Shown here piece by piece: positions 14,978-23,102 of a stretch of DNA of 41,793 nucleotides. A program made the position numbers and the translations under genes. Below the pieces are notes generated by a model, which was not told where the DNA came from, searched no databases, and worked only from the letters and a program-made list of their open reading frames with translations. This DNA is from an uncultured Bacteroidales bacterium (GTDB lineage: Bacteria > Bacteroidota > Bacteroidia > Bacteroidales > Bacteroidaceae). Location: contig CADCIO010000028.1 in assembly GCA_902801475.1 (NCBI GenBank), forward strand, positions 1 to 41,793, given 5' to 3'. Position 1 is the first letter of the stretch. Every line of letters begins with the position of its first letter.

Positions 14978-17686
14978 CTATTTCGTATAAATGACGTAAT
15001 CGCTCAGCTGAACCCACGACGATGTCTCAGTGTAGGTGGTCTGGTAGGCACCGATGGACAGTCTTCCCGCGCTGATCTCAATGGGTGAGCCAGGCATATT
15101 GTTCCAGGTCTGACCGTCGCGACTGGTGCGGGCGAAAAGCTGGTTGCCACGGCGCTCGAACTGCAGATAGGGATCGAAATCATAGCCCTTGGAGTTGGGG
15201 AATTGTGGACGTCCCCGTGGACTTAGGATGGTGAGCATGTTGCCGCAGTTGTAGAGTGGAAACGCTCCCAACTGATAGTAGGTCCCATGTCCATCGCTCA
15301 GCAGCAGACCGCCTTCGTTGTAACTCTTCACGTTGTGCTGGCTGAGTCCCTCCATGTCATCGACACGGACCATGACCACAAAATCACCTTCCACCTCTTG
15401 ATAGATCGCGCCACCATGCTGCAACGGTGCATCATTGAATGCGGCAGTCTTGGTCGACAGCGTGAAGGGGGTTCTCTTCTCGAAGACGGGCTTCATCAGC
15501 GGCGAAAGCGTGAATTTGCTATCGGGATCTGTCTCCTCGAAATCATCGTCACCAAGGGAGGGGGTGTCGAAACGGTTCGTCTTGTCGTACATCTGGGCAA
15601 CTTCCTCGGGCGTCGCTGCATCGGGTGAAATCCTCAGCGAACTGATGTAACCCATGAAGTTGTTGGTTCCAGTGCCATCGGCGCCAATGGTGACGTGTCC
15701 GTCGGGGCGCACCATGATGAAGTTGTTCTGCTCGCTGACCAACCGACCGTTCAGATAAGCCCGTTCCTTCCATCCGTCGAAGGTGATGACCCAGAACTGC
15801 CACTTGCCTTCACCTTCGGCAATCTCCTTGGGCAGACCGCAGCTCTCGAACGAACCATTGTGGTTGATGAGACCTGTCTGCGGGTCGGTGCCCAAGCGGA
15901 ACTCGGTCGTGGCCAAGTCGGCACGCGAAGCAGACAGCGATGCCACCGTGGAAACGGGTCCCACCTTGGTGCTGAGCACCCAGGCAGAGATGGTGTAGGG
16001 CGCGTTGTAACGATAAGCCTGCGGCAATGCCATCGTGCTGGTCAGGCGTTGCGTACCATTGAAAAACAAAGCCCACTTTCCATCCTTCACACGGGCTCGG
16101 ATGGGTTTGTTGGCACGAAAGCTCATCGCTTGTGTCTGGACTTCCGTCACATCGAATGGTGCCTGTTTGCCTTGCGAGAGAACCGCGGCATCAAACTGCA
16201 TCACGGCATGGGCACGTTGGGCAGGTGTCACGTCTTTCCGGTGCATGCCCGGATAGCTGTCGTTCGATTCGATGTCGATGTCGGGCAATGCAGGCGCCTT
16301 TTGCCACACCTTCACATTCCAGATGGCAGGCATGTGACCATTCTTTTGCGTGTCGCTGATGCTGATACGCACAAAACGTGCTTTCGTGCTGCCTCGATCA
16401 ATCATGGGGGAACCTTGCATGGTGTTCTCGCTGCGGTCGGCATAGGTGACCCATTGTTGACCGTCGAGCGAGGTCTCTATCTTGTACTGGTAGAAGAATG
16501 TGGCATATTCGAACTGTGTCCAGATCTCATTGAACTTCTGTACGCGCCCCAAGTCTATCTGCAACCACTCGCTGTGTTGCTTGTCAGCTGTCCAGTTGGT
16601 GTTGGCTGCCTTCCACAGGGTGGCATTGTTGTCATCCACCGCATATTCGGGCTTGAACCAATCGTCGTAATAAGAAGAAGCGGTCACTTTGGCGCCGAAT
16701 GCCAAGTTCTTGCTCTTCGATGTATGGAATATGTCCACGTTCAGGGCATTGTGTGTGGGTACAACGGGCTGGATGTTACCTTGCGCGTCGAATTGCATCT
16801 CATCGATGCAAATCTGACGGTTGAAGCCATGTACGCTGCGGGGCAGATTGTGACGATGATAGACGATGTAGTACTTGCCGTCCCGTTCCAGAATGCTGTG
16901 ATGACCAGGGCCATGCACCGTCTGGTCATTGTTGGTCTTGAGGATGCAACCTTTATACTCGAAGGGTCCCATCGGACTAACGGTCGAAGTGGCATACTGC
17001 ACGCGGTAAGTATCGTCGTGGCACGAGCCAGAGGAGTAGGTGAAATAATAGATGCCGTTACGCTTAAACACGAAGGGTGCTTCGAATATGTCTTTCAGTT
17101 CGGTGTTGGGAATGAGCCGCTTCTCGCCGAGTTCTGTGCCATTCACCTTTGTGACGCCACAGCCGAAGTCCTTATAGATGCCCCACGTACAGAAGTAGAG
17201 ATACTCCTGACCGTCTTCATCGCGGAAGAGTTGGGGATCGAGCGTGATGGCATTGTGGACAAAGCGGTCTGGAACGAGCACGGCATCGTCACGTCCAAGG
17301 ACATTGCGCCAAGGACCTACGGGTGACGAGCTTTCACCCACCAGTACCTCGCATGGACGACAATAGTAATAACGGAAAGTGCCGTCAGGTTGCTGCACTA
17401 CATCAGGAGCCCATACCACTTCTGTCGTGGGCCAGTTCATCACGATGTTCTTCCAATTCACAAAGTCCTTGCTCACCCACACCTGAGCAGGTCCGTAGCC
17501 GTTGCCCGTACCGTCGGTGGTGGCATAGAGGTAGAAGGTGTCACCAAACTGACGGATGGTGGGGTCGGCAAAATAGCCGGGAACAATCGGATTGCCCGCA
17601 CCCGGAGCATTCCATTGGGCCACCTCGGTTTGTGCATGGATAGCCAAAGTGGCTCCCAGCATCATGGTCGTCATCCATTTTCTCAT
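14978..17686 (-). CDS. Multidomain glycoside hydrolase family 43 enzyme, 902 aa
   Basis: A secreted GH43 enzyme (signal peptide MRKWMTTMMLGATLAIHAQ). The five-bladed catalytic propeller spans about residues 30-320 with the expected triad: Asp41 (general base, GYFADPT), Asp150 (ITLDPQLF) and Glu202 (general acid, IFEAPFVF). A metal-binding His is likely in HGPGHHSI. It is followed by an F5/8 type C/CBM32-like domain (about 330-470), a LamG-like jelly roll (about 540-700) and a C-terminal concanavalin-like domain of the DUF1349/GH43_C2 kind (about 720-902). GH43 enzymes are mostly alpha-L-arabinofuranosidases, beta-xylosidases or galactosidases; the precise specificity is not readable. The gene begins four bases after the DUF6055 stop, so the two are in one operon. 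Confidence 0.92.
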   Translation of the reverse strand: MRKWMTTMMLGATLAIHAQTEVAQWNAPGAGNPIVPGYFADPTIRQFGDTFYLYATTDGTGNGYGPAQVWVSKDFVNWKNIVMNWPTTEVVWAPDVVQQPDGTFRYYYCRPCEVLVGESSSPVGPWRNVLGRDDAVLVPDRFVHNAITLDPQLFRDEDGQEYLYFCTWGIYKDFGCGVTKVNGTELGEKRLIPNTELKDIFEAPFVFKRNGIYYFTYSSGSCHDDTYRVQYATSTVSPMGPFEYKGCILKTNNDQTVHGPGHHSILERDGKYYIVYHRHNLPRSVHGFNRQICIDEMQFDAQGNIQPVVPTHNALNVDIFHTSKSKNLAFGAKVTASSYYDDWFKPEYAVDDNNATLWKAANTNWTADKQHSEWLQIDLGRVQKFNEIWTQFEYATFFYQYKIETSLDGQQWVTYADRSENTMQGSPMIDRGSTKARFVRISISDTQKNGHMPAIWNVKVWQKAPALPDIDIESNDSYPGMHRKDVTPAQRAHAVMQFDAAVLSQGKQAPFDVTEVQTQAMSFRANKPIRARVKDGKWALFFNGTQRLTSTMALPQAYRYNAPYTISAWVLSTKVGPVSTVASLSASRADLATTEFRLGTDPQTGLINHNGSFESCGLPKEIAEGEGKWQFWVITFDGWKERAYLNGRLVSEQNNFIMVRPDGHVTIGADGTGTNNFMGYISSLRISPDAATPEEVAQMYDKTNRFDTPSLGDDDFEETDPDSKFTLSPLMKPVFEKRTPFTLSTKTAAFNDAPLQHGGAIYQEVEGDFVVMVRVDDMEGLSQHNVKSYNEGGLLLSDGHGTYYQLGAFPLYNCGNMLTILSPRGRPQFPNSKGYDFDPYLQFERRGNQLFARTSRDGQTWNNMPGSPIEISAGRLSIGAYQTTYTETSSWVQLSDYVIYTK

Positions 17687-17690
17687 GTTC

Positions 17691-19856
17691 TCATTGCTGA
17701 TTAGTCATAACCACTTTGCGACCATTGATGATGCCAATGCCATGCAGAGGAGCTGACTGGGGACGTCCCAGCATGTCGAAGAGATGCGTGGAGGCAGCGG
17801 GGGCTGAAGCGGATGGGAGAGAAATGAGGGTGGTGGGGTCATCGTAGTCGATGTCGGCCACTTGGAAACCATAGTCCGAGTTGGTGATATGGACGCGAAA
17901 GATGAAGCGGGCAATGGCTTCTTTGTCGGCCGCATATTTGTAACGCAAGGCTTGACCGATAGTGTAGTCGGAGCCTTGCTTCACCTTGTTGGGATACTGA
18001 CCGATGTTGAAGGTCAGCGACGAGGGTGCAAATTCACTGAATAGATAGCCGTTGTCCCAGTCGCTTACTTTTCCGCTGGCGTTGAACCAATGCCCATAGC
18101 CGTTGGCTGTCGAAGCACTTTTATCCAAAGCCTGTGTTCTGGGATTGAGGGGATAGAACATGATCTTGCCTGTCGCAGGACCGCTGGCAGAATAGCTCAC
18201 CATCTTGCTTGCGATGTCGGCTGTATTCAATTGGAAGGCGGTGCCTAACTGAGCCAATGCTTGGTTGCTGACATTTACAGCCACCGCATCGTAGCTGTTC
18301 AGTTTAGGCAGATTGACATCGTAGGTGATGGTGATGTTGCTCGCCTCACGTCCGTCAAGAACCGATGCCACATAAACGGTGGCTTTCGATGTGAGGTCTG
18401 TGCCCTCCAACTGGAAACGGTAAGGCCATTGTTCGGCATTGTCGGCTTTCTCCGTCCACTTGTGCTGCACATATTTCTTGGGAGCAGGAACAACGATGAG
18501 CCACAGGCGGTCAACTCCCTCGGGTACGGTCATTGTCACATCCTCCGTCACCTCAGTCGAACCAGTGCAATACACTTTGTCTTCATGGAAGTACTGGCGG
18601 GTGCCGTCCTTCATCAGTGCCACATAGCCCAGTCGGAAGCCACGGCTGGCGCGATTGGAGTTGTTGACGTAGGTCGTTCGTTTGGTGGCTCCCCATGCTG
18701 TTTCGCCAGTCAGCATCTCAGCAGGGTCGCCAACTGCCAATGAGCAGCCCCAAGGCGATAGTGCCGTGAAGTGGGTCTTGATTTCTGTGCCGGCAGCTGG
18801 CACGTTGAGCGGGATGACATTGAAACCGCTGGACTGTGGCGTTGATGCCAATGCCACCTGATAGGTTTTGTCGTCCGTCATCACGCATCGATATTCGAAA
18901 TCGCCGATGTAGGGGTCACGATAGGGTTTACATGCCTCCAAATCCCAGGTGGCGCAACGAGCGGCATAGTCGTAGTAGAGGCGGAACAGTCCTGTGGCAT
19001 CCAGTCCTTTTAGTTTCATCAGCGCCTGATTGAAATCGGTTGCATTACCTTGGGTCTGACCTGTCATGGGTTGGTTCCATACCTGAGCCACGGTGGTGAT
19101 GTCGTCGTAGTATTGGTTGATGTAATAGTGGAACCAGTAGGACTGATAGCGGTGCCACTCGTGCGAAAAGGCATAGTTGTGTGACTTGCGGAACACGGAG
19201 ATGCTTTGGTTGTACATCTGTTCGGGGTAGGACTGGGCTGCCTGCCACTGAGCGGTCTGTTCCCAAATGGCTTGACCATTGCCGCATTGCAAGTGGAAGC
19301 CTGTATTGTCGGTCGATGAATCTTTGTGTCCGCTATGTTCGGCATAGCACATGTAGTGGAAGGAGTGTCCCACTTCATGAGCCACGCTATGGCCGACAGG
19401 CTTGCAAGCCGAAGGACCCAGCCAGAGGGCAGAGACCATATAGTCATATCCGCTGCCGTAACAAACCCAATCGGTGGTGTGGTTGAGCAGCACCATCACC
19501 TTATATTTCGATAGGTTGGACTTAACGGGATCAACGAAGCCGAGTTGGTTGATTTCCAAGTCGAAGAATTCCTCGCATTTCTTCAGCAAATCTTGCTCAT
19601 CAACGCGGTAGGCTGCTGGCGCTTTCGAGGGGAGTGTGTTGCCGTAGCCCTTGTCCCAGAACACGATGATGTTGTCGGACTCCACACTTCGGCTCTTCGA
19701 CCAGGTATATTGGTTGTCGGGGTCGCTCTCTTTATAAAGTAATGAGTCTGCTTTCCAAGGGTGGAGCCACTCGTAGGGGATGTAAACGGTTTTTTGTGCA
19801 GCTGACTGCAGACAGGTGAGTACGGCGAGCATCGCCAAGAGGATTGTACGTTTCAT
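17691..19856 (-). CDS. DUF6055 protein, putative secreted HEXXH metallopeptidase, 721 aa
   Basis: A signal peptide (MKRTILLAMLAVLTCLQSAAQ) is followed by a DUF6055-type region. Residues 160-164 are HEVGH, an HEXXH zinc motif, and Glu199 in WEQTAQW lies 35 residues after the second His, where a gluzincin third ligand would be. The N-terminal 300 residues therefore look like a zinc metallopeptidase; the rest is beta-rich. The last 30 residues (DMLGRPQSAP, then GIGIINGRKVV) match a C-terminal motif common in Prevotella exported proteins and also present at the end of the giant protein in this window. It is first in the leftward operon. Protease activity is inferred from motifs, not proven for the family as far as I know. 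Confidence 0.88.
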   Translation of the reverse strand: MKRTILLAMLAVLTCLQSAAQKTVYIPYEWLHPWKADSLLYKESDPDNQYTWSKSRSVESDNIIVFWDKGYGNTLPSKAPAAYRVDEQDLLKKCEEFFDLEINQLGFVDPVKSNLSKYKVMVLLNHTTDWVCYGSGYDYMVSALWLGPSACKPVGHSVAHEVGHSFHYMCYAEHSGHKDSSTDNTGFHLQCGNGQAIWEQTAQWQAAQSYPEQMYNQSISVFRKSHNYAFSHEWHRYQSYWFHYYINQYYDDITTVAQVWNQPMTGQTQGNATDFNQALMKLKGLDATGLFRLYYDYAARCATWDLEACKPYRDPYIGDFEYRCVMTDDKTYQVALASTPQSSGFNVIPLNVPAAGTEIKTHFTALSPWGCSLAVGDPAEMLTGETAWGATKRTTYVNNSNRASRGFRLGYVALMKDGTRQYFHEDKVYCTGSTEVTEDVTMTVPEGVDRLWLIVVPAPKKYVQHKWTEKADNAEQWPYRFQLEGTDLTSKATVYVASVLDGREASNITITYDVNLPKLNSYDAVAVNVSNQALAQLGTAFQLNTADIASKMVSYSASGPATGKIMFYPLNPRTQALDKSASTANGYGHWFNASGKVSDWDNGYLFSEFAPSSLTFNIGQYPNKVKQGSDYTIGQALRYKYAADKEAIARFIFRVHITNSDYGFQVADIDYDDPTTLISLPSASAPAASTHLFDMLGRPQSAPLHGIGIINGRKVVMTNQQ

Positions 19857-19908
19857 ATTTGTTTGTTAGTTGTTAGTTAGTTTGTTGCGTTTATTGGAAT
19901 TTTGATGC

Positions 19909-19938
19909 AAAGTTACAGACTTTAGTGAAGTAGCAATG
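19909..19938 (-). promoter_or_regulatory. Promoter of the DUF6055-GH43-HTCS operon
   Basis: The minus-strand -7 box TAACTTTG is at 19916-19909, with a weak ATTG at 19937-19934 as a possible -33 element. An absent or poor -33 element is expected for an activator-dependent promoter. The leader down to the ATG at 19856 is about 45 bases and repeats the CAAACTAAC-like sequence. Confidence 0.7.
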
Positions 19939-20024
19939 AAAGAATCGACCAAGATGATGAAAGAATCGTCCAAATTCTTGTTGTGTCGATGATTTTGGAC
20001 GATTTTGTGAACGGTTTAGACGAT

Positions 20025-20060
20025 TTTGTCACCATGAAAGGGAATTTTCTCATACCTTTG
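20025..20060 (+). promoter_or_regulatory. Promoter of the GH146-GH127 operon
   Basis: TACCTTTG is at 20053-20060. The nearest TTTG (20025-20028) overlaps the end of the proximal regulatory element and is 24 bases away, longer than the usual 19-21. This is consistent with a promoter needing an activator. Confidence 0.7.
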
Positions 20061-20109
20061 CAGCAAATTAGTGAACAACCAACTAACTAAACAACAAACA
20101 AACTAACAA

Positions 20110-23022
20110 ATGAAAAAGATCCTGTTACTTTCGGTTTTTAGTTTGACGCTGTTGGTGGCATCGGCTGCCATCAGCTATCGGAGCATCGCGAAGGTGGAGC
20201 GTGTCAGTGTGGAGACGCCTGTGGGCTGTGCACCCCGACTGCCTTATCAGGTGTGGGTGACATACTCCGACGGTAAGGGGGAGTTTCGTCAGGTGAAGTG
20301 GCTCAACTCGTCGGAGGCGACCGAAAAGGCGGAGTCCAACCCGACCATCAATCCTGTGGGCACTGCTTATCAGGTGCGTGGATTCATCATTGGTGACAAC
20401 ACGACGGCGAACGGTTATCCTGTGACTGCAGAAGTGCAGGTGGTGGAGGGTGCGTGGCCTGTGCCGAACCGCATCCCTGTGGCTGAGCCCCTGCCGCTTA
20501 GTCAGGTGAGCATCGACGGGAACAACCGTCTCACCTGGAACCGTGACCTCGACATTGACCAACTGATCAGTTTGCCTGTGAAGCAGCAGCTCTACAATTA
20601 TCGCGACACTTACGGACTGTCCACAGAGGGCTATCCTGAGAGCGACGGATGGGATTCGCCCACCACGAAGCTGAAGGGGCACGGGTCTGGTCATTACATG
20701 TCGGCGCTGGCGCTGGCCTTTGCCAGTTGTCAGGATGAGGGGAAGAAGGACATCTTGCGAAAGAACATCAAGATGATGGTGGACGAACTGCGCCAGTGTC
20801 AGGAACTCACCTTCGTGTGGGACGAGAAGCTGGGGCGCTATTGGGAGGCTCGTGACTTTGCCCCAGAGGAGGAACTGCGACAGATGCAGGGTACGTGGAG
20901 CGACTTCGACCGCTACAAGAAGGATTGTCGGAAGTATGGCTACGGTTATCTGAATGCCATCCCTGCCCAGCATTGTGTGCTCATCGAAATGTATCGTGCG
21001 TATAATAATGAGAGTTGGGTGTGGGCACCCTATTACTCCGTGCATAAGCAGCTGGCGGGACTCATCGACATCGCCACCAACATCGACGACAAGGAGGTGG
21101 CAGAGAAGGCGTTGCTCATTGCCAAGGACATGGGACTCTGGGTATGGAACCGTCTGCACTACCGCACCTACGTCAAGAGCGACGGACGACAGGACGAACG
21201 TCGTGCGCGTCCGGGTAATCGTTACGAGATGTGGAACATGTACATCGCTGGCGAGGTGGGTGGTATGGCTGAATCGCTGGCACGCCTGTCAGAGCTGACG
21301 GGAACAGCCGAAGAGAAGGCGCATCTGATAGAAGCCGCCAATTGTTTCGACAGTCCTGCGTTCTTCGACCCGTTGGCGAAGAATGTGGACGCCATCCGTA
21401 CGCGTCATGCCAACCAGCACATCCCGATGGTGACGGGAGCTTTGCGCTCTTTCCGCACCAACGGCAATGCCTACTATTATGATCTGGCGCAGAACTTCTG
21501 GACGATGATTCAGGGCCGATACCGTTATGCGATGGGAGGTGTGGGCAACGGCGAGATGTTCCGTCAGCCCTATTCGCAAATCACGTCGATGTGTACGAAC
21601 GTGACGAGTTGGGGAGGGCGTGAACTGCATCCCGAACCCACGCTCAACGAAACCTGCTGTGCCTACAATCTGGCCAAACTGACGAAGGAGCTGAATGGGT
21701 TCAATCCCGACGACGCCCGCTACATGGACTATTATGAGCGCGTGCTCTACAACCAGATTATCGGGTCGGTGAATCCGCGCAGGTACCAGACCGTCTATCA
21801 ATATGCCGTCGGTCTCAATGCCTCGAAGCCTTGGGGCAACGAGACGCCACAGGCCACATGCTGCGGTGGAACGGGTGTGGAGAACCATGTGAAATATCAG
21901 GAGGCCGCCTACTTCGTCAATGACAACACCATCTGGGTGGCGCTCTATATGCCCACCACCGCCCATTGGGAGCAGAAGGGAGTCACCATCCGACAGGAAT
22001 GCCAATGGCCTGCCGAGCAAACGACCCTCCGCATCGCCAAGGGGAAGGGACAATTCGCCATGAAGCTGCGCGTGCCCTATTGGGCTACGGAGGGTTTCAC
22101 GGTGAAGCTCAACGGGAAGGTCGTTGCCAAGAAATGCAAGCCCTGCAGCTATGTGGAGATTCCTGCCCGCCGATGGAAAGAGAACGATGTGGTGGAGGTC
22201 GTGATGCCCTTTACCAAGCATCTCGACTTCGGTCCCGACAAGATGGAGACCGCTCCTGCTTATGAGAAGGGCGGCAAGACAGAATACGCGCCGATGTGGA
22301 CAGGTGCATTCATGTATGGTCCGCTGGTGATGGCCACGACCGGCATCCGTAATTGGGATGAGGCTACCATCGACGTGGCGCCCGACCTGAGCGACATCGT
22401 GCTCATGGGGGCGTCCGAGGGGAAGGGTGCCGATGCGCATCTCTACACGCTCACTCATCATGGTCACACGTTCATGCCCGATTATGCAGGCAATGACCAC
22501 GTGACGCACTATTTCCGCATGAATATCCCTGCCGATCCGAACGCTCAGCTTCCCGCTTCCAACGTTTCGTCTGCCATCGACAAGTCCCAGCTCCGCGAAC
22601 TCCTGCTCATTGCCAAGAGTCGCAACGAGGAACAGCAGGCATGGAACGCGCTCATGGTGAAAGTGCCGGAGTATGCTCCTTGGGCCACTCACGGATTCTC
22701 CCGCATGATGGAACAGGCGGCGAAGGCTCAGCCTCTGATGGATGCCGACGAGGGAAGATACTCGCAGGAGGAGATTGATAAGGTGGCTGGTGCGCTCAAT
22801 GCCGCCATCAACACGATGCGTCCAGGCAACCTGCCCGAGCTGGAAGACATGGAGGAACTGCAGCAGTTGCTGGAGAAGGCGAAACTCCTGCCCGACACGA
22901 ACGAGAAGGCTAACCGTGCCATCAGCTATGCGGGGATGGTCATCCGTTACGTGAGCGACGGCAGCGGCACCATGGACATGATTCAGCGTGCGACTAACCA
23001 ACTGAAAGAAGTACTGAAATAA
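20110..23022 (+). CDS. Beta-L-arabinofuranosidase, GH146-like, 970 aa
   Basis: A secreted enzyme of the DUF1680/GH127-GH146 clan. A signal peptide (MKKILLLSVFSLTLLVASA) is followed by an N-terminal immunoglobulin-like Big_4-type domain (about residues 28-115), then an (alpha/alpha)6 barrel starting around 150 (KLKGHGSGHYMSALALAF). The zinc/thiol site is seen as Glu514 and Cys516 in NETCCAYN and Cys584/Cys585 in ATCCGGTGVENH; in the clan one of these paired cysteines is the nucleophile. C-terminal beta-sandwich domains and a helical tail follow. It is similar to GH146 exo-beta-L-arabinofuranosidases and removes beta-L-Araf from plant glycans or oligosaccharides. Family choice (GH146 over GH127) rests on length, the GHGSGHY motif and the CCGGTG motif. 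Confidence 0.88.
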   Translation: MKKILLLSVFSLTLLVASAAISYRSIAKVERVSVETPVGCAPRLPYQVWVTYSDGKGEFRQVKWLNSSEATEKAESNPTINPVGTAYQVRGFIIGDNTTANGYPVTAEVQVVEGAWPVPNRIPVAEPLPLSQVSIDGNNRLTWNRDLDIDQLISLPVKQQLYNYRDTYGLSTEGYPESDGWDSPTTKLKGHGSGHYMSALALAFASCQDEGKKDILRKNIKMMVDELRQCQELTFVWDEKLGRYWEARDFAPEEELRQMQGTWSDFDRYKKDCRKYGYGYLNAIPAQHCVLIEMYRAYNNESWVWAPYYSVHKQLAGLIDIATNIDDKEVAEKALLIAKDMGLWVWNRLHYRTYVKSDGRQDERRARPGNRYEMWNMYIAGEVGGMAESLARLSELTGTAEEKAHLIEAANCFDSPAFFDPLAKNVDAIRTRHANQHIPMVTGALRSFRTNGNAYYYDLAQNFWTMIQGRYRYAMGGVGNGEMFRQPYSQITSMCTNVTSWGGRELHPEPTLNETCCAYNLAKLTKELNGFNPDDARYMDYYERVLYNQIIGSVNPRRYQTVYQYAVGLNASKPWGNETPQATCCGGTGVENHVKYQEAAYFVNDNTIWVALYMPTTAHWEQKGVTIRQECQWPAEQTTLRIAKGKGQFAMKLRVPYWATEGFTVKLNGKVVAKKCKPCSYVEIPARRWKENDVVEVVMPFTKHLDFGPDKMETAPAYEKGGKTEYAPMWTGAFMYGPLVMATTGIRNWDEATIDVAPDLSDIVLMGASEGKGADAHLYTLTHHGHTFMPDYAGNDHVTHYFRMNIPADPNAQLPASNVSSAIDKSQLRELLLIAKSRNEEQQAWNALMVKVPEYAPWATHGFSRMMEQAAKAQPLMDADEGRYSQEEIDKVAGALNAAINTMRPGNLPELEDMEELQQLLEKAKLLPDTNEKANRAISYAGMVIRYVSDGSGTMDMIQRATNQLKEVLK

Positions 23023-23040
23023 CTAACACCCTAAACAACT

Positions 23041-23099
23041 AACAAACTAAACTCCTAACAAACTAAACTCCTAACAAACTAAACTCCTAACAAACTAAC
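23041..23099 (+). repeat. 16-bp tandem repeat between GH146 and GH127 genes
   Basis: The unit AACAAACTAAACTCCT occurs three times without change (23041-23056, 23057-23072, 23073-23088) and a fourth partial copy runs into the GH127 leader. The sequence is G-free on this strand and should be unstructured in RNA. The leaders of the GH146 and DUF6055 genes carry related AACAAACTAAC sequences. Confidence 0.93.
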
Positions 23100-23102
23100 A
23101 AT

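Larger units (their letters stand above)
19857..20109. promoter_or_regulatory. Divergent control region with four HTCS-operator-like elements
   Basis: Four copies of a 13-base element lie here. Two are on the minus strand, CTTGGTCGATTCT (19953-19941) and TTTGGACGATTCT (19974-19962). Two are on the plus strand, TTTGGACGATTTT (19994-20006) and TTTAGACGATTTT (20015-20027). Within each pair the period is exactly 21 bases, two helical turns, as for AraC-family half-sites. The promoter-proximal element of each pair ends 24 (left) or 25 (right) bases before its -7 box. The symmetry and the divergently transcribed enzymes suggest binding by the HTCS encoded in the same locus. Confidence 0.75.

Noticed and set aside
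15695..17326. A 543-codon open frame antisense to the GH43 gene
   Set aside because: The product is His/Val-rich without motifs; it is a shadow of the GH43 gene.
21289..23001. A 570-codon open frame antisense to the GH146-like gene
   Set aside because: It has no recognisable motif and a His/Arg/Leu-rich composition typical of the complement of a GC-rich gene. The sense strand has a signal peptide and a full active site.
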